Assembly: GCF_049650445.1 (NCBI RefSeq)
Contig: NZ_JBASAD010000029.1
Coordinates: forward strand, 1-33,257
Length of the DNA stretch: 33,257 nucleotides
Source of the DNA: Castellaniella sp049650445
Lineage (GTDB): Bacteria; Pseudomonadota; Gammaproteobacteria; Burkholderiales; Burkholderiaceae_B
Reading direction: 5' to 3'
Shown here: in pieces, positions 32,159 to 33,257 of the stretch
Layout: the number at the start of each line of letters is the position of its first letter
How positions within the stretch are numbered: the stretch's first letter is position 1
The notes under the pieces: model-generated
The model's database searches: none
What the model saw: only the letters and a program-made list of their open reading frames with translations
Told to the model about the DNA's origin: nothing
Position numbers and translations under genes: made by a program

Positions 32159-32174
32159 TACGAAGGACCCCAAC

Positions 32175-33257
32175 ATGCAACTCACCGGCACCCAATTGAT
32201 CGGCGGCCAGGACATTCCCGGCACCGGCGCCGAATTCCACGCCCACGACCCCGCCACGGGCGAGGCACTGGCTCCGGCCTGGCGCGGCGCGGATGCCGCC
32301 CAGGTGGACCGGGCGGCGCAACTGGCCGACGCCGCCTTCGCCTCCTACCGCGAAACCAGCCTGGAAGCGCGCGCCGCCTTTCTGGAAGCCATCGCGCAAT
32401 CCATTCTGGACCTGGGCGACGTGCTGATCGAACGCGCCATGCGCGAGACCGGCCTGCCCCGGCCGCGCCTGGAAGGCGAGCGCGGACGCACCGTGTCTCA
32501 GTTGCGCCTGTTCGCACGCGTGGTGCGCGACGGCGACTGGATCGGCGCCCGCATCGACCATGCCCTGCCCGACCGCACGCCGCTGCCGCGCGCCGACATC
32601 CGCCTGCGCCACATTCCCGTGGGACCGGTGGCGGTTTTCGGTGCCAGCAATTTTCCCCTGGCCTTCTCGGTAGCGGGCGGCGACACGGCCTCGGCCCTGG
32701 CGGCCGGCGCACCGGTCATCGTCAAGGCGCATCCCGCACACCCCGGAACCTCGGAACTGGTGGGCCGCGCCATCCGCCGGGCCATCCAGCACTGCGGCCT
32801 GCACGAAGGCGTGTTCTCCCTGCTGGCGGGTCCGGGCAACGACCTGAGCCTGGCGCTGGTCGGGCACCCCGTCATCCAGGCGGTCGGCTTCACCGGTTCC
32901 CGCCAGGGCGGCCTGGCCCTGATGCGGGCCGCCGCAGCGCGCCCCATCCCTATCCCGGTCTACGCCGAAATGAGCAGCACCAACCCGGTGTTCCTGCTGC
33001 CCGGCGCCCTGGCCGCGCGCGCCGAGGACATCGCCAAAGGCTTCGTCACCTCGCTGACCGGCAGTGCAGGCCAACTATGTACCAACCCCGGCCTGATCGT
33101 CGGCCTGGACGGTCCGGACCTGGACCGCTTCGTGCGCCAGGCCACCGAAGGCGTGAACGCCGCACCGGCCGCCACCATGCTGACCACGGGCATCGCCCGG
33201 TCCTATCGGGAAGGCGTCGAGCGCCTGCACGGCCACGCGGGCGTCGAGCCCCTGGCG
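32175..33257 (+). CDS. Aldehyde dehydrogenase, probable 2-oxoglutarate semialdehyde DH (partial)
   Basis: Runs off the window end after 361 codons; full-length relatives have about 520 residues. Present are the oxyanion Asn159 (GASNFPLAFS), Lys184 for cofactor binding (VIVKAHPAHPG), the GFTGSRQGG turn, the base Glu265 (YAEMSSTNP) and the nucleophile Cys302 (GQLCTNPG). GASNFPLAFS and AEMSSTNP are typical of the NADP-type branch that includes 2-oxoglutarate semialdehyde dehydrogenase types II/III. That enzyme would make 2-oxoglutarate from the KdgD product, completing the pathway. AAGGA precedes the ATG. The branch assignment is good; exact substrate is inferred from neighbours. Confidence 0.9.
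   Translation, partial: MQLTGTQLIGGQDIPGTGAEFHAHDPATGEALAPAWRGADAAQVDRAAQLADAAFASYRETSLEARAAFLEAIAQSILDLGDVLIERAMRETGLPRPRLEGERGRTVSQLRLFARVVRDGDWIGARIDHALPDRTPLPRADIRLRHIPVGPVAVFGASNFPLAFSVAGGDTASALAAGAPVIVKAHPAHPGTSELVGRAIRRAIQHCGLHEGVFSLLAGPGNDLSLALVGHPVIQAVGFTGSRQGGLALMRAAAARPIPIPVYAEMSSTNPVFLLPGALAARAEDIAKGFVTSLTGSAGQLCTNPGLIVGLDGPDLDRFVRQATEGVNAAPAATMLTTGIARSYREGVERLHGHAGVEPLA

Overview
The window is GC-rich, densely coded DNA, most like a betaproteobacterium of the order Burkholderiales, probably family Alcaligenaceae (the Bordetella/Achromobacter/Castellaniella neighbourhood). This rests on gene content, codon bias and protein resemblance by eye, so genus is not assigned. No rRNA, tRNA, insertion sequence or CRISPR array was seen. 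The last gene is cut by the window edge, and the first 27 bases look like the tail of an upstream gene.

Region 1 (1-6386) holds a YhbW-like flavin monooxygenase, an ammonia-dependent NAD synthetase (TTG start proposed), an ExoU-like patatin phospholipase with no secretion genes nearby, a dihydroxy-acid dehydratase of the three-cysteine type, and a Crp/Fnr-family regulator.

Region 2 (6387-11064) is a likely iron-regulated uptake unit. A Fur-box-like sequence sits in the 52-base gap between the Crp/Fnr gene and a rightward operon that encodes a periplasmic binding protein, a permease and an ATPase of the nitrate/sulfonate/taurine class, followed by a TonB-dependent outer-membrane receptor. The substrate is unknown.

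Region 3 (11070-14950, minus strand) is a uronate dehydrogenase gene (udh) followed by a complete ABC transporter of the polar amino acid family. Because udh leads the unit and the binding protein lacks the usual Asp that holds an amino group, the transporter may carry a hexuronate rather than an amino acid.

Region 4 (15005-20765) holds an E. coli-type ilvD, ppc (PEP carboxylase) and an EamA exporter. These look like ordinary metabolic genes lying between two halves of a sugar-acid pathway.

Region 5 (20852-33257) is an oxidative hexuronate/aldarate catabolic block: SMP-30-type lactonase, kdgD, a GntR/FCD regulator, garD, gudD, a spermidine/iron-type ABC transporter, a mutarotase and the start of an aldehyde dehydrogenase fitting 2-oxoglutarate semialdehyde dehydrogenase. 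With udh, these genes account for each step: uronate to aldarolactone (Udh), to aldarate (lactonase), to 5-dehydro-4-deoxyglucarate (GudD/GarD), to 2-oxoglutarate semialdehyde (KdgD), to 2-oxoglutarate (dehydrogenase).

The main observation is a shared 13-base inverted repeat, GTCAT-N3-ATGAC. It occurs, with variants, upstream of udh, kdgD (twice), the gntR gene, garD, gudD and the second ABC transporter, with a weak copy before the first transporter's permease genes. At kdgD, garD and the second binding protein it covers a TATGAT -10 box. This ties both halves, and both ABC transporters, into one probable GntR regulon.
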